Source: Flexistipes sinusarabici DSM 4947 (GTDB lineage: Bacteria; Chrysiogenota; Deferribacteres; Deferribacterales; Flexistipitaceae). From it: a stretch of 64,000 nt of DNA. The notes under the pieces are model-generated. The model did not search any database. It was given only the letters and a program-made list of their open reading frames with translations, and was not told where the DNA came from. The position numbers and the translations under genes were made by a program. Location of the stretch: the NCBI RefSeq assembly GCF_000218625.1, contig NC_015672.1, forward strand, positions 186,001 to 250,000, given 5' to 3'. Of the stretch, positions 1 to 7,400 are shown one piece after another. Each line of letters begins with the position of its first letter. Position 1 is the first letter of the stretch.

Positions 1-1172
1 ACTTTATCGGCCAGTTCCATAACCTGATCTTTTGCAAAACCTATTGTCAATTCTTTGTTTTCCTGAGGCTGCAAGCTTCCAAGTTGTTTGGCATGCTCTA
101 TTAACGAAGAAAAATCTTTTTGCTCGCCGGTTTTTGCATTAGGGATGTGCTTACATCCCGGCCAACCAACAAGCCCAGTGGTGTAAATTCTGTCTTTGTA
201 AGAGTCTTTTGGCGGAACTATACAGTTTGTGGTGAAAAGAATGGGACCGTTAAATTCCTCAAATTCGGACCTTTGATTGTACCAGGCTGTTCCGAAGTTT
301 CCAACTAAATGGTCAAATTTTTTCAATTCCGGATATGCGTTTGCGGGCAGCATTTCCCCGTGAGTGTAAATGTTGATCCCTGTTCCTTCTGTCTGTTTAA
401 GCAGCTCTTCGAGATCCAGAAGATCGTGCCCTGAAACCAGAATGCCTGGCCCTTCTTTCAGACTTGTGTTTACTGATGTTATTTCCTGTTTGCCGTATCT
501 GCCGGTATTGGCTTTGTCAAGGATTTCCATGGCTTTGACAGCTGTGTCTCCGGCTTGCATAACGAGAGAGATAAGTTCTTCGGATGTAATATTTTCTCTT
601 GTAGTCTCAGCAAGAGCTGTTTCAGCAAAAGAAAAAATATTATCACTCTTCTCATTCAGGACATAGGCATGATCAGCATATGCTGCAATACCTTTAAGGC
701 CGTAAATTAAAAGTTCTTTCAAAGATCTTATATCTTCATTCTCTTCAGCCAGGACTCCGTCTTCTTCAGCTTTTGCAAGATAATCCTCTTTTGTTTTAGC
801 GGGCTCCCATGCAGCCTCTCTTGGTATTTCTTCGCTGAAATCACTGTCTTCTTTTTGTTTATAAGCATTGAGGAATTTGTCTCTGATTTTTGATTTTAAA
901 TCAGCTGCTTTGTTGCAGTACTCAACAAAACGTTCTGCGTCAAAATTTACGTTTGTAACGGTTGCAAAAAGTCCTTCAAGAATAAAAAGGTCAACCTCTT
1001 CATCTGTTACTCCGTATTGACGGGCTTTTTTTGCCCAGAATCCTGTTCCTTTCAAGAGGTATACAAGCGCATCCTGCAGCTTTGCCACCTCTTCATCTTT
1101 TCCACAAACACCTTTTACGGTGCAGCCTTCATTTTTTGCCGCTTCCTGGCACTGAAAACAAAACATACTCAT
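1..1172 (-). CDS. hcp: Hydroxylamine reductase / hybrid cluster protein, 3' part beyond window
   Basis: This is the N-terminal ~390 residues of Hcp, the cytoplasmic hybrid-cluster enzyme associated with NO and hydroxylamine detoxification; the C-terminus lies beyond base 1. The protein opens MSMFCFQCQEA with Cys at about residues 5, 8, 17 and 23 (C-x2-C-x8-C-x5-C), the spacing of the N-terminal [4Fe-4S] cluster in class I/II enzymes. Further on it has VSGHDLLDLEELLKQT and IYTHGEMLPANAYPEL, which match family motifs including a hybrid-cluster ligand region. The ATG at 1172 is preceded by a strong AAAGGAGG site. It is divergent from a Crp/Fnr regulator, and a TTGAT-N4-GTCAA dyad sits between them, so anaerobic or nitrosative control is likely. 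Confidence 0.95.
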   Translation of the reverse strand, partial: MSMFCFQCQEAAKNEGCTVKGVCGKDEEVAKLQDALVYLLKGTGFWAKKARQYGVTDEEVDLFILEGLFATVTNVNFDAERFVEYCNKAADLKSKIRDKFLNAYKQKEDSDFSEEIPREAAWEPAKTKEDYLAKAEEDGVLAEENEDIRSLKELLIYGLKGIAAYADHAYVLNEKSDNIFSFAETALAETTRENITSEELISLVMQAGDTAVKAMEILDKANTGRYGKQEITSVNTSLKEGPGILVSGHDLLDLEELLKQTEGTGINIYTHGEMLPANAYPELKKFDHLVGNFGTAWYNQRSEFEEFNGPILFTTNCIVPPKDSYKDRIYTTGLVGWPGCKHIPNAKTGEQKDFSSLIEHAKQLGSLQPQENKELTIGFAKDQVMELADK

Positions 1173-1230
1173 TTGAACCTCCTTTTGTTATTTATATCAT
1201 ATTACATAATGGCTTGTTAAAAATATTTAT

Positions 1231-1244
1231 TTGATGTATGTCAA
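1231..1244. promoter_or_regulatory. FNR/HcpR-like operator dyad
   Basis: TTGATGTATGTCAA is a near-perfect dyad (TTGAT-N4-GTCAA) in the 104 bp between divergent hcp and the Crp/Fnr-family gene. FNR sites are TTGAT-N4-ATCAA, and HcpR-type regulators in several phyla use TTGAC-N4-GTCAA. The position allows control of both genes. The binding protein is inferred, not shown. Confidence 0.6.
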
Positions 1245-1276
1245 AAAAATACAAAAAAATATTGTAAGGATTTGTA

Positions 1277-1936
1277 ATGAATAAAGATGCCGCAGTTAAA
1301 ATGTTTTTAAACATATTTACAGGCTCCCGGGATGAGGATGTTTATAAAACATTATATCAGATTAGCAGTGTTGTTAGCAAAGAGAAGAAAGAAATTTTTT
1401 TTCTGGAAGATGAGGAAGGCAGTCATATATACTTTTTGCTTTCAGGGGTTGTAAAGCTTTCCAAAACCAATGACGAAGGCAAAGAAGCCGTTATACACTT
1501 TGTAAAGAGCGGCGAAATTTTTGCGGAGATACTTCTTTATCTTAAAAACAGATATCCTGTTACTGCCACGGCACTGGAGGATTGTGAAGCTCTTGCAATC
1601 GATTCGAAAAAACTTTTTGACGAGATAAAAAGACAGCCAGAATTTTCAATGAAGCTTATAGGTGTGTTAGCGGGAAGGATTAAATACTTTGTCAATATGA
1701 TAGAAAATCTCACTCTGGCGGATACAAGAAAGAGATTTTTATCGTATCTCAATAATATTGCAGAAAAGCAAAATTCAAAAGTTGTAACCCTCCCAGTGAA
1801 TAAAGGTGAGCTTGCACTTCTTCTTGGAAGCACGCCGGAAACCTTTTCAAGATTGCTTAAAAAGCTGGCAGAAGAAGAGGTTATTGTGGTCAGAGGCAAA
1901 GAGATAACTCTGATTGATCTCGGTGAACTGCAATGA
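1277..1936 (+). CDS. Crp/Fnr family transcriptional regulator (HcpR/DNR-like)
   Basis: A 219-residue regulator. Residues ~25-120 form a cyclic-nucleotide-type beta-roll (HIYFLLSGVVKLSK, FVKSGEIFAEILLYL). A long dimer helix follows at ~130-150. A Crp-type winged helix lies at ~170-215 (LPVNKGELALLLGSTPETFS, RLLKKLAEEEVIVVRG). There is essentially one Cys, so the iron-sulfur ligands of true FNR are absent and a heme/NO-sensing or ligand-free role is more likely. It is divergent from hcp with a palindrome between them, the arrangement of HcpR regulators. Its stop overlaps the next start by 4 bp (ATGA). The family call is secure; the HcpR assignment is inferred from context. Confidence 0.85.
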   Translation: MNKDAAVKMFLNIFTGSRDEDVYKTLYQISSVVSKEKKEIFFLEDEEGSHIYFLLSGVVKLSKTNDEGKEAVIHFVKSGEIFAEILLYLKNRYPVTATALEDCEALAIDSKKLFDEIKRQPEFSMKLIGVLAGRIKYFVNMIENLTLADTRKRFLSYLNNIAEKQNSKVVTLPVNKGELALLLGSTPETFSRLLKKLAEEEVIVVRGKEITLIDLGELQ

Positions 1937-3960
1937 AACATTTTGTTGCGATTTTTCTGCTTATTCTTTTTGTTTCGCCAAATCTGAATGCTTCTGAAAG
2001 CAATCCTTTGAGTTCTCTTTATAATATGTTTCCCAAAATGACAGAACTGAAAGGTGGAAGCTCGCGGTGGATTGCCACCGGAGTGGTTCATGAACTGTAT
2101 GATAATTATGTAAGACTTGAGAGTACTTACAACTATTTCAGCGAAAAGACGGAAAAAATATGGGACATAAAAAGAGATAAAAACTATTCTGTGGATGTAA
2201 AACTTTTTTTTGCTAAAGATAATAAAGCTGCTGTGAATCTTTATGAAAATATGACGGATAAGAGAGAAAGCAGATTTGAGCGGGATGTAAAGTTCGGAGA
2301 TGAGGGAAGAATTTTTGTAAGGCCTGTTTCTGTGGTCAATATGGTGTCAGAGTATAATCTCATTTTCAGAGAAGAGAATTTTATTGTTCATCTTCATACA
2401 TTTGACGGTTTTGCCCTGATGGATTTCGCCGATTTTTTCCAAAAAAAAATCAATTCATTTGTTTTGAGTAATATAGATATGTATGTTTTTAAAAATTTTC
2501 GTCTTAAAGCAAAAAAAGAGGGTTATATCCCGGAAGAAGAGGAGTTAACAGTTGAAGCTGACAATGCCTCAGCAATTGTGATATCCGGCAGGGTCACAGA
2601 TGAAGAAGGTAATCCTGTCTCTGGAGTCAGTATAGATGTATTGGGGCATGACAAAACGGTGGTTTCAGGTGCTGAAGGGTATTATTCTGTAACGTTTGTA
2701 TTGGGTGAAAAAGGTGTAAAAAGGGAGTTTAAGACAAATTTTACACTTGTAAACAGAAAAGGGCAAAATAACAAAAATAATAAAGTAAAAATGTATAAAA
2801 TGAATGTAATATATCCCGAAAGGGAAGAAACATTCTATCTGAGAATAAACTTAGATGAAAATTCCGGGGAAATATACATTCCATCCAAAGGTATTTTTAA
2901 TAACGTAAATGATATTGTAAAGCAGGGAGATTATCTGGAATTTAAAAGGAACTGTACACCGGAGGGTTCGCTTTTTCAATGCAGACAAACGTATTCGGGG
3001 TTAATGAAGGAATCAGGTTTTCAGGGAAACTGGAAAGGCACAGGGGGCAAAGGTACATTTAAAGGGATACCTATGAAAACTTCTTCTGAGGAATACAATA
3101 TTGCCGAAACGGATTTTTGCAGTATTAAAACGGTCCGGTTAACATCAGATAATTTATCCGGAAATAAACAACGTACTGATAAGCTTTATATCGACCAAAA
3201 TCACGGTATTTCATTGAAATGCAACAGAGATGAGAGAGATTTTTTTATAAAAGATGTGCAGCTGAAAATTACCAAGAAAGCGTCTGAGGAAAGATTTTTA
3301 CTTTATAAGTATAAAGGGCATGAGACAAAGGGCGGCATTTCTTTAAAAAATAAAACTTATATTGGAGTTGTAGGTCCTAATGATGATTTTCTCAGCATAG
3401 ATGTATTTTTAATGCCTGATTCATTGCAAGGGATGACCGTACTTGCAGGGGGCGATACGCAAGCTTATAATAATACAATTTCTTTTGCCTCAGGTGTTCT
3501 TTATCCTGAAAGGCAGCCCAAATTAATTATTGAAAAATTTATAACGGGCAAGGCGAAAAAGAGTGTTACGGGCGTTAATGTAACGCTAAAAAAACTTGTA
3601 AGTGAAAAGGATGTTGCATCGGATAAGGGAACACTGGGAAGAGACGGAAGCGAGGATATGAGACTGGAGCTCAGGATAAAGGGTGTAAGTGGAGATCTTA
3701 AAGCTGTCGAGCTTAGTCATAAAGGAGAAAATTTTTATATTTGGAATACTGAACCTTTTGATATATATCCTGCTGTTGCGCTATTTGTGAACGGGGAGCT
3801 GATTAATCAAAACTCAGGGAAAATCAATTTTCCTGTGGACAACAATGCAGTGATTGATATATTTATTCATAAACCTGAATATTTGAATAAATCAAATATC
3901 AATATGACTTATAAAATATTAATTGGTGACAAGTGGTACAGCGGCAGAGTGGAAAAATAG
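1933..3960 (+). CDS. Exported protein with carboxypeptidase-regulatory-like domain
   Basis: A 675-residue protein of unknown function. It starts with a signal peptide (MKHFVAIFLLILFVSPNLNA). Residues ~40-180 carry an alpha/beta region beginning WIATGVVHELYDNYVRL. Residues ~213-265 match a carboxypeptidase-regulatory/Ig-like beta domain (ISGRVTDEEGNPVSGVSIDV). The C-terminal half is beta-rich, with scattered Cys pairs and Lys/Asp-rich strands. The start overlaps the regulator's stop (ATGA), so the two are probably translationally coupled. A periplasmic or surface location is predicted. It has no catalytic motif I can identify. It could be an envelope structural or binding protein. Confidence 0.7.
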   Translation: MKHFVAIFLLILFVSPNLNASESNPLSSLYNMFPKMTELKGGSSRWIATGVVHELYDNYVRLESTYNYFSEKTEKIWDIKRDKNYSVDVKLFFAKDNKAAVNLYENMTDKRESRFERDVKFGDEGRIFVRPVSVVNMVSEYNLIFREENFIVHLHTFDGFALMDFADFFQKKINSFVLSNIDMYVFKNFRLKAKKEGYIPEEEELTVEADNASAIVISGRVTDEEGNPVSGVSIDVLGHDKTVVSGAEGYYSVTFVLGEKGVKREFKTNFTLVNRKGQNNKNNKVKMYKMNVIYPEREETFYLRINLDENSGEIYIPSKGIFNNVNDIVKQGDYLEFKRNCTPEGSLFQCRQTYSGLMKESGFQGNWKGTGGKGTFKGIPMKTSSEEYNIAETDFCSIKTVRLTSDNLSGNKQRTDKLYIDQNHGISLKCNRDERDFFIKDVQLKITKKASEERFLLYKYKGHETKGGISLKNKTYIGVVGPNDDFLSIDVFLMPDSLQGMTVLAGGDTQAYNNTISFASGVLYPERQPKLIIEKFITGKAKKSVTGVNVTLKKLVSEKDVASDKGTLGRDGSEDMRLELRIKGVSGDLKAVELSHKGENFYIWNTEPFDIYPAVALFVNGELINQNSGKINFPVDNNAVIDIFIHKPEYLNKSNINMTYKILIGDKWYSGRVEK

Positions 3961-3969
3961 GAGGTTCTT

Positions 3970-4110
3970 TTGGGTGATTATATTGGAGTAATCATTTTTA
4001 TACTGCTGATTGTAGTTTTTGCTTTTTTCGGCGGAGGCGGCTGAGCGGCTGATTCATGCAGTATCGAGGATCGATACAAAAAAGATAAAAAGAAGAATAA
4101 GAAGAAATAA
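3970..4110 (+). CDS. Candidate small membrane selenoprotein (in-frame TGA at 4042)
   Basis: A tiny ORF starts at TTG (3970), directly after the upstream stop, with GGAGG at 3960-3964 as ribosome-binding site. It encodes MGDYIGVIIFILLIVVFAF followed by F and four glycines, which is one transmembrane helix, and then TGA. The same frame continues AADSCSIEDRYKKDKKKNKKK-stop; this tail is Lys-rich, as expected for a cytoplasmic membrane-anchor tail. A perfect 6-bp hairpin (4061-4077) begins 16 nt after the TGA. Read through, the product is 46 residues with Sec at 25. Alternatively it ends at the TGA (24 residues), and the tail is chance coding in A-rich DNA. No selenocysteine machinery lies in the window. 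Confidence 0.45.
4061..4077 (+). promoter_or_regulatory. Possible bacterial SECIS apical hairpin
   Basis: GTATCG-AGGAT-CGATAC is a perfect 6-bp stem with a 5-nt loop. The loop starts 22 nt after the TGA at 4042-4044 and has G at its second and third positions. Known bacterial SECIS elements place a short G-containing apical loop roughly 16-37 nt after the UGA. The geometry fits, but such a short hairpin can occur by chance. Confidence 0.4.
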
Positions 4111-4304
4111 AAACCAATTTAAAATGTTGATGCGGTTGAGAAGTTTGAGTTAGTTATGATGTTGGTTTTCGTGTTTTATTGCTCACGAACGCATCTGCTC
4201 AACAATAGGATATCCCAAATGCTTGGAATACCGCATTTCAAAAATAAAGTTTTTTCCTAACAATCTCACTTTCCCTGAATTATTGGAAGGGTCTTTAAGC
4301 TTAA
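4111..4304. other. Intergenic stretch, no gene seen
   Basis: No credible ORF. An imperfect inverted pair lies between about 4124-4140 (TGTTGATGCGGTTGAG) and 4181-4205 and could be a decayed structured repeat. The left target duplication of the following element occupies 4296-4304. Confidence 0.4.
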
Positions 4305-4595
4305 CTGAAGTCACCCCATTTTTCGCAGTGCAAATATTTTTCAATGTAATTTGCACGCATTTCGCAGCCGAAACTCGAAACTACTGCCGCTAACCGTCTA
4401 CACCCTCCTCTCATAATTGTTTTTATTTGCAAATATTTATTCACTTTACCTTCCAACACAGGGTGTGACCGCTAACCGGCAGTACGTTTCTCAGACATCG
4501 GCTGCTTCATTTGTGCAAATTACATTGAAATCAGTGTCATGTTAGCTAAGTATATGTAAAACAATACTTTTATATGATTTTTGGGGTGATGCCAG
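4305..4595 (+). mobile_element. Miniature inverted-repeat element, family 1, copy A
   Basis: This 291-bp non-coding element begins CTGAAGTCACCCCA and ends TGGGGTGATGCCAG, which are imperfect terminal inverted repeats. It is flanked by a perfect 9-bp direct repeat, TAAGCTTAA (4296-4304 and 4596-4604), indicating transposition. Its right arm (about 4531-4595) is nearly identical to copies B (11869-12223, inverted) and C (59358-59718). It encodes no transposase, so it would depend on one in trans. A second palindromic module is nested inside it. Confidence 0.85.
4339..4530. repeat. Nested palindromic module in copy A
   Basis: The module is bounded by perfect 18-bp inverted repeats: TTTCAATGTAATTTGCAC at 4339-4356 and its reverse complement at 4513-4530. 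The same termini bound a shorter module in copy C (59512-59653). Copy B lacks the module and joins cleanly at TTTTTCA/GTGTC. TCA occurs on both sides (4341-4343, 4531-4533), consistent with a short target duplication. Confidence 0.7.
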
Positions 4596-4667
4596 TAAGC
4601 TTAATACTTTAAAAATACAATATTTCTGTTATTATCTAAAATTCAAATCAGCAAAAGGCGGGCAGTT

Positions 4668-5459
4668 TTGTACAGAGTAGTATTAGCATTTGTATTTTTC
4701 TGTTTTTTAGGAGTTTTATTCACTGCTCATGCGGAATATCGGATAGTCAGTTTAGCACCTAATGTGACGGAGATTCTTTTCGAAGCTGGTCTGGGTAACC
4801 AGGTTGTAGGCGTTACCGATAAGTGCAACTATCCGGCAAAGGCTAAAAATATCGCCGAAATTGGCAGTTACTACAGACCGAGCATTGAAAAGATTCTTAT
4901 GCTTGAGCCGACGCATGTTCTGGGTATGAGGGAAGGGTATACAAAAAGGCTTAAATACAGGCTGGATAAACTGGGGATTCGAAACAGGTTTTTCAAAGTG
5001 GATGATTACCATGATATAAGCCGGATGATTGCTGAGATCGGTAAAATATTTGGTAAATCAACGAAAAATATTCTCAGCAGAATTGATTCCTATTTTAATT
5101 CCGGTAAAATAGATTATAAAGGGGATGTTGTTTTTCTTATCAGTGCGAAGCCTGCATATGCCGTTGGGGGAGGTAATTTCGTGAATGATATTCTCAAATG
5201 TGCAAATCTTCGAAATGCACTTGCTGACAGTGGAAAAGATTTTCCCCGAATAAATTATGAAAAAATATTTCAACTCAACCCTGATTATATAATATTGGCA
5301 AGAAGACACGGATCATCGGAGGCTGACAGCTTTTTTTATGAAAAAATCAAAGGACTGGGGGAGAAAGCGAAGATACTGGAGGTTAAGCCGGATATCTTCC
5401 TCAGACCCTCATACAGGATAATAGACGCATGCAAAATGTTAAAAAAATTAATCAGGTAA
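4668..5459 (+). CDS. btuF: Cobalamin ABC transporter, periplasmic binding protein
   Basis: A 263-residue helical-backbone binding protein, first gene of a B12 importer. A signal peptide (VVLAFVFFCFLGVLFTAHA) precedes the mature start at about residue 23. The mature protein opens with the family pattern RIVSLAPNVTEILFEAGLG, followed by VVGVTDKCNYPAKAK and IEKILMLEPTHVL. It starts at TTG with AAAAGGCGGGCAG upstream. The 3' end overlaps btuC by 31 bp. Substrate assignment rests on the adjacent cobalamin riboswitch and btuB-type receptor; a heme or siderophore substrate is less likely. The gene starts only 64 bp after a miniature element. Confidence 0.85.
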   Translation: MYRVVLAFVFFCFLGVLFTAHAEYRIVSLAPNVTEILFEAGLGNQVVGVTDKCNYPAKAKNIAEIGSYYRPSIEKILMLEPTHVLGMREGYTKRLKYRLDKLGIRNRFFKVDDYHDISRMIAEIGKIFGKSTKNILSRIDSYFNSGKIDYKGDVVFLISAKPAYAVGGGNFVNDILKCANLRNALADSGKDFPRINYEKIFQLNPDYIILARRHGSSEADSFFYEKIKGLGEKAKILEVKPDIFLRPSYRIIDACKMLKKLIR

Positions 5460-6415
5460 CCTATTCAAAGATTTTCTTTTACTTTTTAATCTGTTTTGCT
5501 GTAAGTGTCAGTATTATTTTTTTCAGCCTTTCTTTCGGCGGTAAATTTATTAATCCTTTTGATTTTTTTGCATTTGAGAATTCTGTTTTTATGTCACTGC
5601 GGCTGCCCAGAGTGTTGGCTGATTTTATGGTGGGCGCGGGATTGTCCATTGTTGGGTGCAGTTTTCAGACGTTTTTCAGAAACCCTCTTGCTGACCCTTT
5701 TATTTTGGGCATAGCCGGAGCGGCCGCAGTGGGGGTGGCGTTTTCACTTTTTCTCGGTGTATCCGGCTTTATTCCAACTCAAATATTAAGCCTTAGCTTT
5801 GCGCTTGTTACAATATTTTTTGTATACTGGGCAGCCGGTGGGCTGAGCTCTGTTACTGCCAATTCTCTGATATTGGTGGGAGTGGGACTGAATTTCTTTT
5901 TTACATCAATTATCACTTTTTTTAATTCGGTACTCTCGGAAAGTTTTACAAAAGATCTGCTTATGTGGTATCTGGGGAGCACTGTATTTCTTGACCTTAA
6001 TATTGTTATTCTCAGTCTTTTGATAGTGATTGTTTTATCCGCTGTTCTTTATATGCAGAGTGGTAAATTGAATGTATATCTGCTTGGGGAATCTTTTGCC
6101 GTTAACTCGGGTATCAGTATAAAGCAATTTTCACTCATTATTTATATTACCGGCTCACTTATTACTTCGGTATCTGTGGCTCTGTGCGGTGCGATAGGTT
6201 TTGTGGGGATTATTATTCCGCACATTGTAAAAATTATTGCAGGACTTGATCACAGACTTAATATGATACTCTGTTTCTTTGCAGGCGGGAGTTTTCTGGT
6301 TATTATAGATACATTTTTCAAGACAGTTTTTTTCCCTTACGAGGTTCCTATCGGAGCAGTTACAGCAATAATCGGGACACCGTTTTTTATATATATACTT
6401 AGAAGGCGTATATGA
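5429..6415 (+). CDS. btuC: Cobalamin ABC transporter permease (FecCD family)
   Basis: A 328-residue inner-membrane permease with about ten hydrophobic helices. Family signatures are visible: LRLPRVLADFMVGAGLSIVG, FRNPLADPFILGIAGAAAVG (TM2 loop) and GAIGFVGIIIPHIVKIIAG near residue 250. It begins with ATG 31 bp inside btuF; no later in-frame ATG precedes the first helices, so the overlap is real rather than a frameshift. Its stop overlaps the ATPase start by 4 bp (ATGA). It forms the translocation channel with BtuF and BtuD. Confidence 0.92.
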   Translation: MQNVKKINQVTYSKIFFYFLICFAVSVSIIFFSLSFGGKFINPFDFFAFENSVFMSLRLPRVLADFMVGAGLSIVGCSFQTFFRNPLADPFILGIAGAAAVGVAFSLFLGVSGFIPTQILSLSFALVTIFFVYWAAGGLSSVTANSLILVGVGLNFFFTSIITFFNSVLSESFTKDLLMWYLGSTVFLDLNIVILSLLIVIVLSAVLYMQSGKLNVYLLGESFAVNSGISIKQFSLIIYITGSLITSVSVALCGAIGFVGIIIPHIVKIIAGLDHRLNMILCFFAGGSFLVIIDTFFKTVFFPYEVPIGAVTAIIGTPFFIYILRRRI

Positions 6416-7164
6416 ATATTGGTCTCAAGAATCTTAAGATTAGATACAATACGGGCTTTACACTTGATATTGATAATCTCATTTTCCCTTCGGGCGTGAT
6501 TACCGGTATTTTAGGTCCTAATGGAAGCGGAAAAAGTACACTTCTGAAACTGATATCAGGTATAATTGATTCACAGGCCGGTGAAATTACTGCCGGTGGC
6601 AAAGATATCAAAACACTCTCTAAAGCTGAAGTGGCAAGGTGCATATCCTATGTGCCGCCTCAGTTGGATAATTTTCCTATGATCAGGGTTTTTAATCTGC
6701 TTGAGGCTGGGAGATATCCCTATTCTTTGGGGTTTGGAATTCTGGATAAAAAGGATAATGAAAAAATTAATGAAGCCCTTGAAATATGTGATTTGACAGA
6801 AAAAAAAGATTTTTTCCTTAATCAGCTTTCTTCCGGGGAACTACAACGTGCGCTTATAGCCAAAGCCATTGCACAGGATACCGGAGTTGTTCTAATGGAT
6901 GAACCGTTTTCTAACCTTGACCCGAAGTTTACCCTGAAGATTATAGAAATAATAGAATCCATTAAAATGAATAAAACCATTATTATCGCAGTTCATGATG
7001 TTAATATTGCCCACTATTTATGCGATAAACTGGTAGGGCTAAAAAATGGCGGGCTATATTTTGCATTTGACAACAGCTCAGAATTTGATGTAGAAAAGAT
7101 TAATAGTCTGTATGAGGTGAATTTCAGGTATACGGACGGTAATGTTGTTTTAGATTTTAAATAA
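6412..7164 (+). CDS. btuD: Cobalamin ABC transporter ATP-binding protein
   Basis: A 250-residue ABC ATPase energising the BtuC permease. Walker A is GPNGSGKST (about residue 35), followed by a Q-loop region (ISYVPPQ), the signature LSSGELQRALIAKAIAQ, Walker B VVLMDEPFSNLD and an H-loop IIAVHDVNIAHY. It is translationally coupled to btuC through a 4-bp overlap. The cobalamin riboswitch begins directly after its stop, so the riboswitch is positioned for the downstream receptor rather than for btuFCD. Confidence 0.92.
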   Translation: MNIGLKNLKIRYNTGFTLDIDNLIFPSGVITGILGPNGSGKSTLLKLISGIIDSQAGEITAGGKDIKTLSKAEVARCISYVPPQLDNFPMIRVFNLLEAGRYPYSLGFGILDKKDNEKINEALEICDLTEKKDFFLNQLSSGELQRALIAKAIAQDTGVVLMDEPFSNLDPKFTLKIIEIIESIKMNKTIIIAVHDVNIAHYLCDKLVGLKNGGLYFAFDNSSEFDVEKINSLYEVNFRYTDGNVVLDFK

Positions 7165-7167
7165 ATT

Positions 7168-7400
7168 GCTGCAGCGTTTTACATAAGGGGAAGTCCGGTG
7201 AGAGTCCGGCGCTGTCCCGCAACTGTAAGCCTGACGAAACTCCATTGTGCCACTATCCCGCTCCAGAATTCTCCTGAAGTAATTTTGGGGCGGGATGGGA
7301 AGGCGGAGCAGTAGAAGGAAGGCAAGCCAGGAGACCCGGATAAAACGATCGCAGCACCTACTTACGAGGATAAGGGGGTGCCGAATGGTATTTTTTAACA
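7168..7400 (+). ncRNA. Cobalamin (B12) riboswitch
   Basis: Class I cobalamin aptamer features are present in order: AGTCCGGTGAGAGTCCGG, GCTGTCCCGCAACTGTAA (7212-7229), a variable hairpin arm around 7255-7305, and the B12 box AAGCCAGGAGACCCGG (7324-7339). A 3' hairpin at 7354-7381 (GCACC..GGTGC) is followed after 9 nt by TTTTTT (7391-7396), which could be the terminator form of the expression platform. It sits between btuD and the btuB-like receptor on the same strand. Confidence 0.93.

Noticed and set aside
370-1234. Open frames on the plus strand opposite hcp
   Set aside because: They lie antisense to a clearly conserved hcp frame, show no family motifs and lack ribosome-binding sites.
4205-4667. 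A gene in the gap before btuF
   Set aside because: No frame has both a start with ribosome-binding site and plausible composition. The gap is filled by a miniature element.
5429-5459. Possible frameshift at the btuF/btuC junction
   Set aside because: Both proteins are complete with family-typical ends. The 31-bp overlap is explained by the btuC start lying inside btuF.
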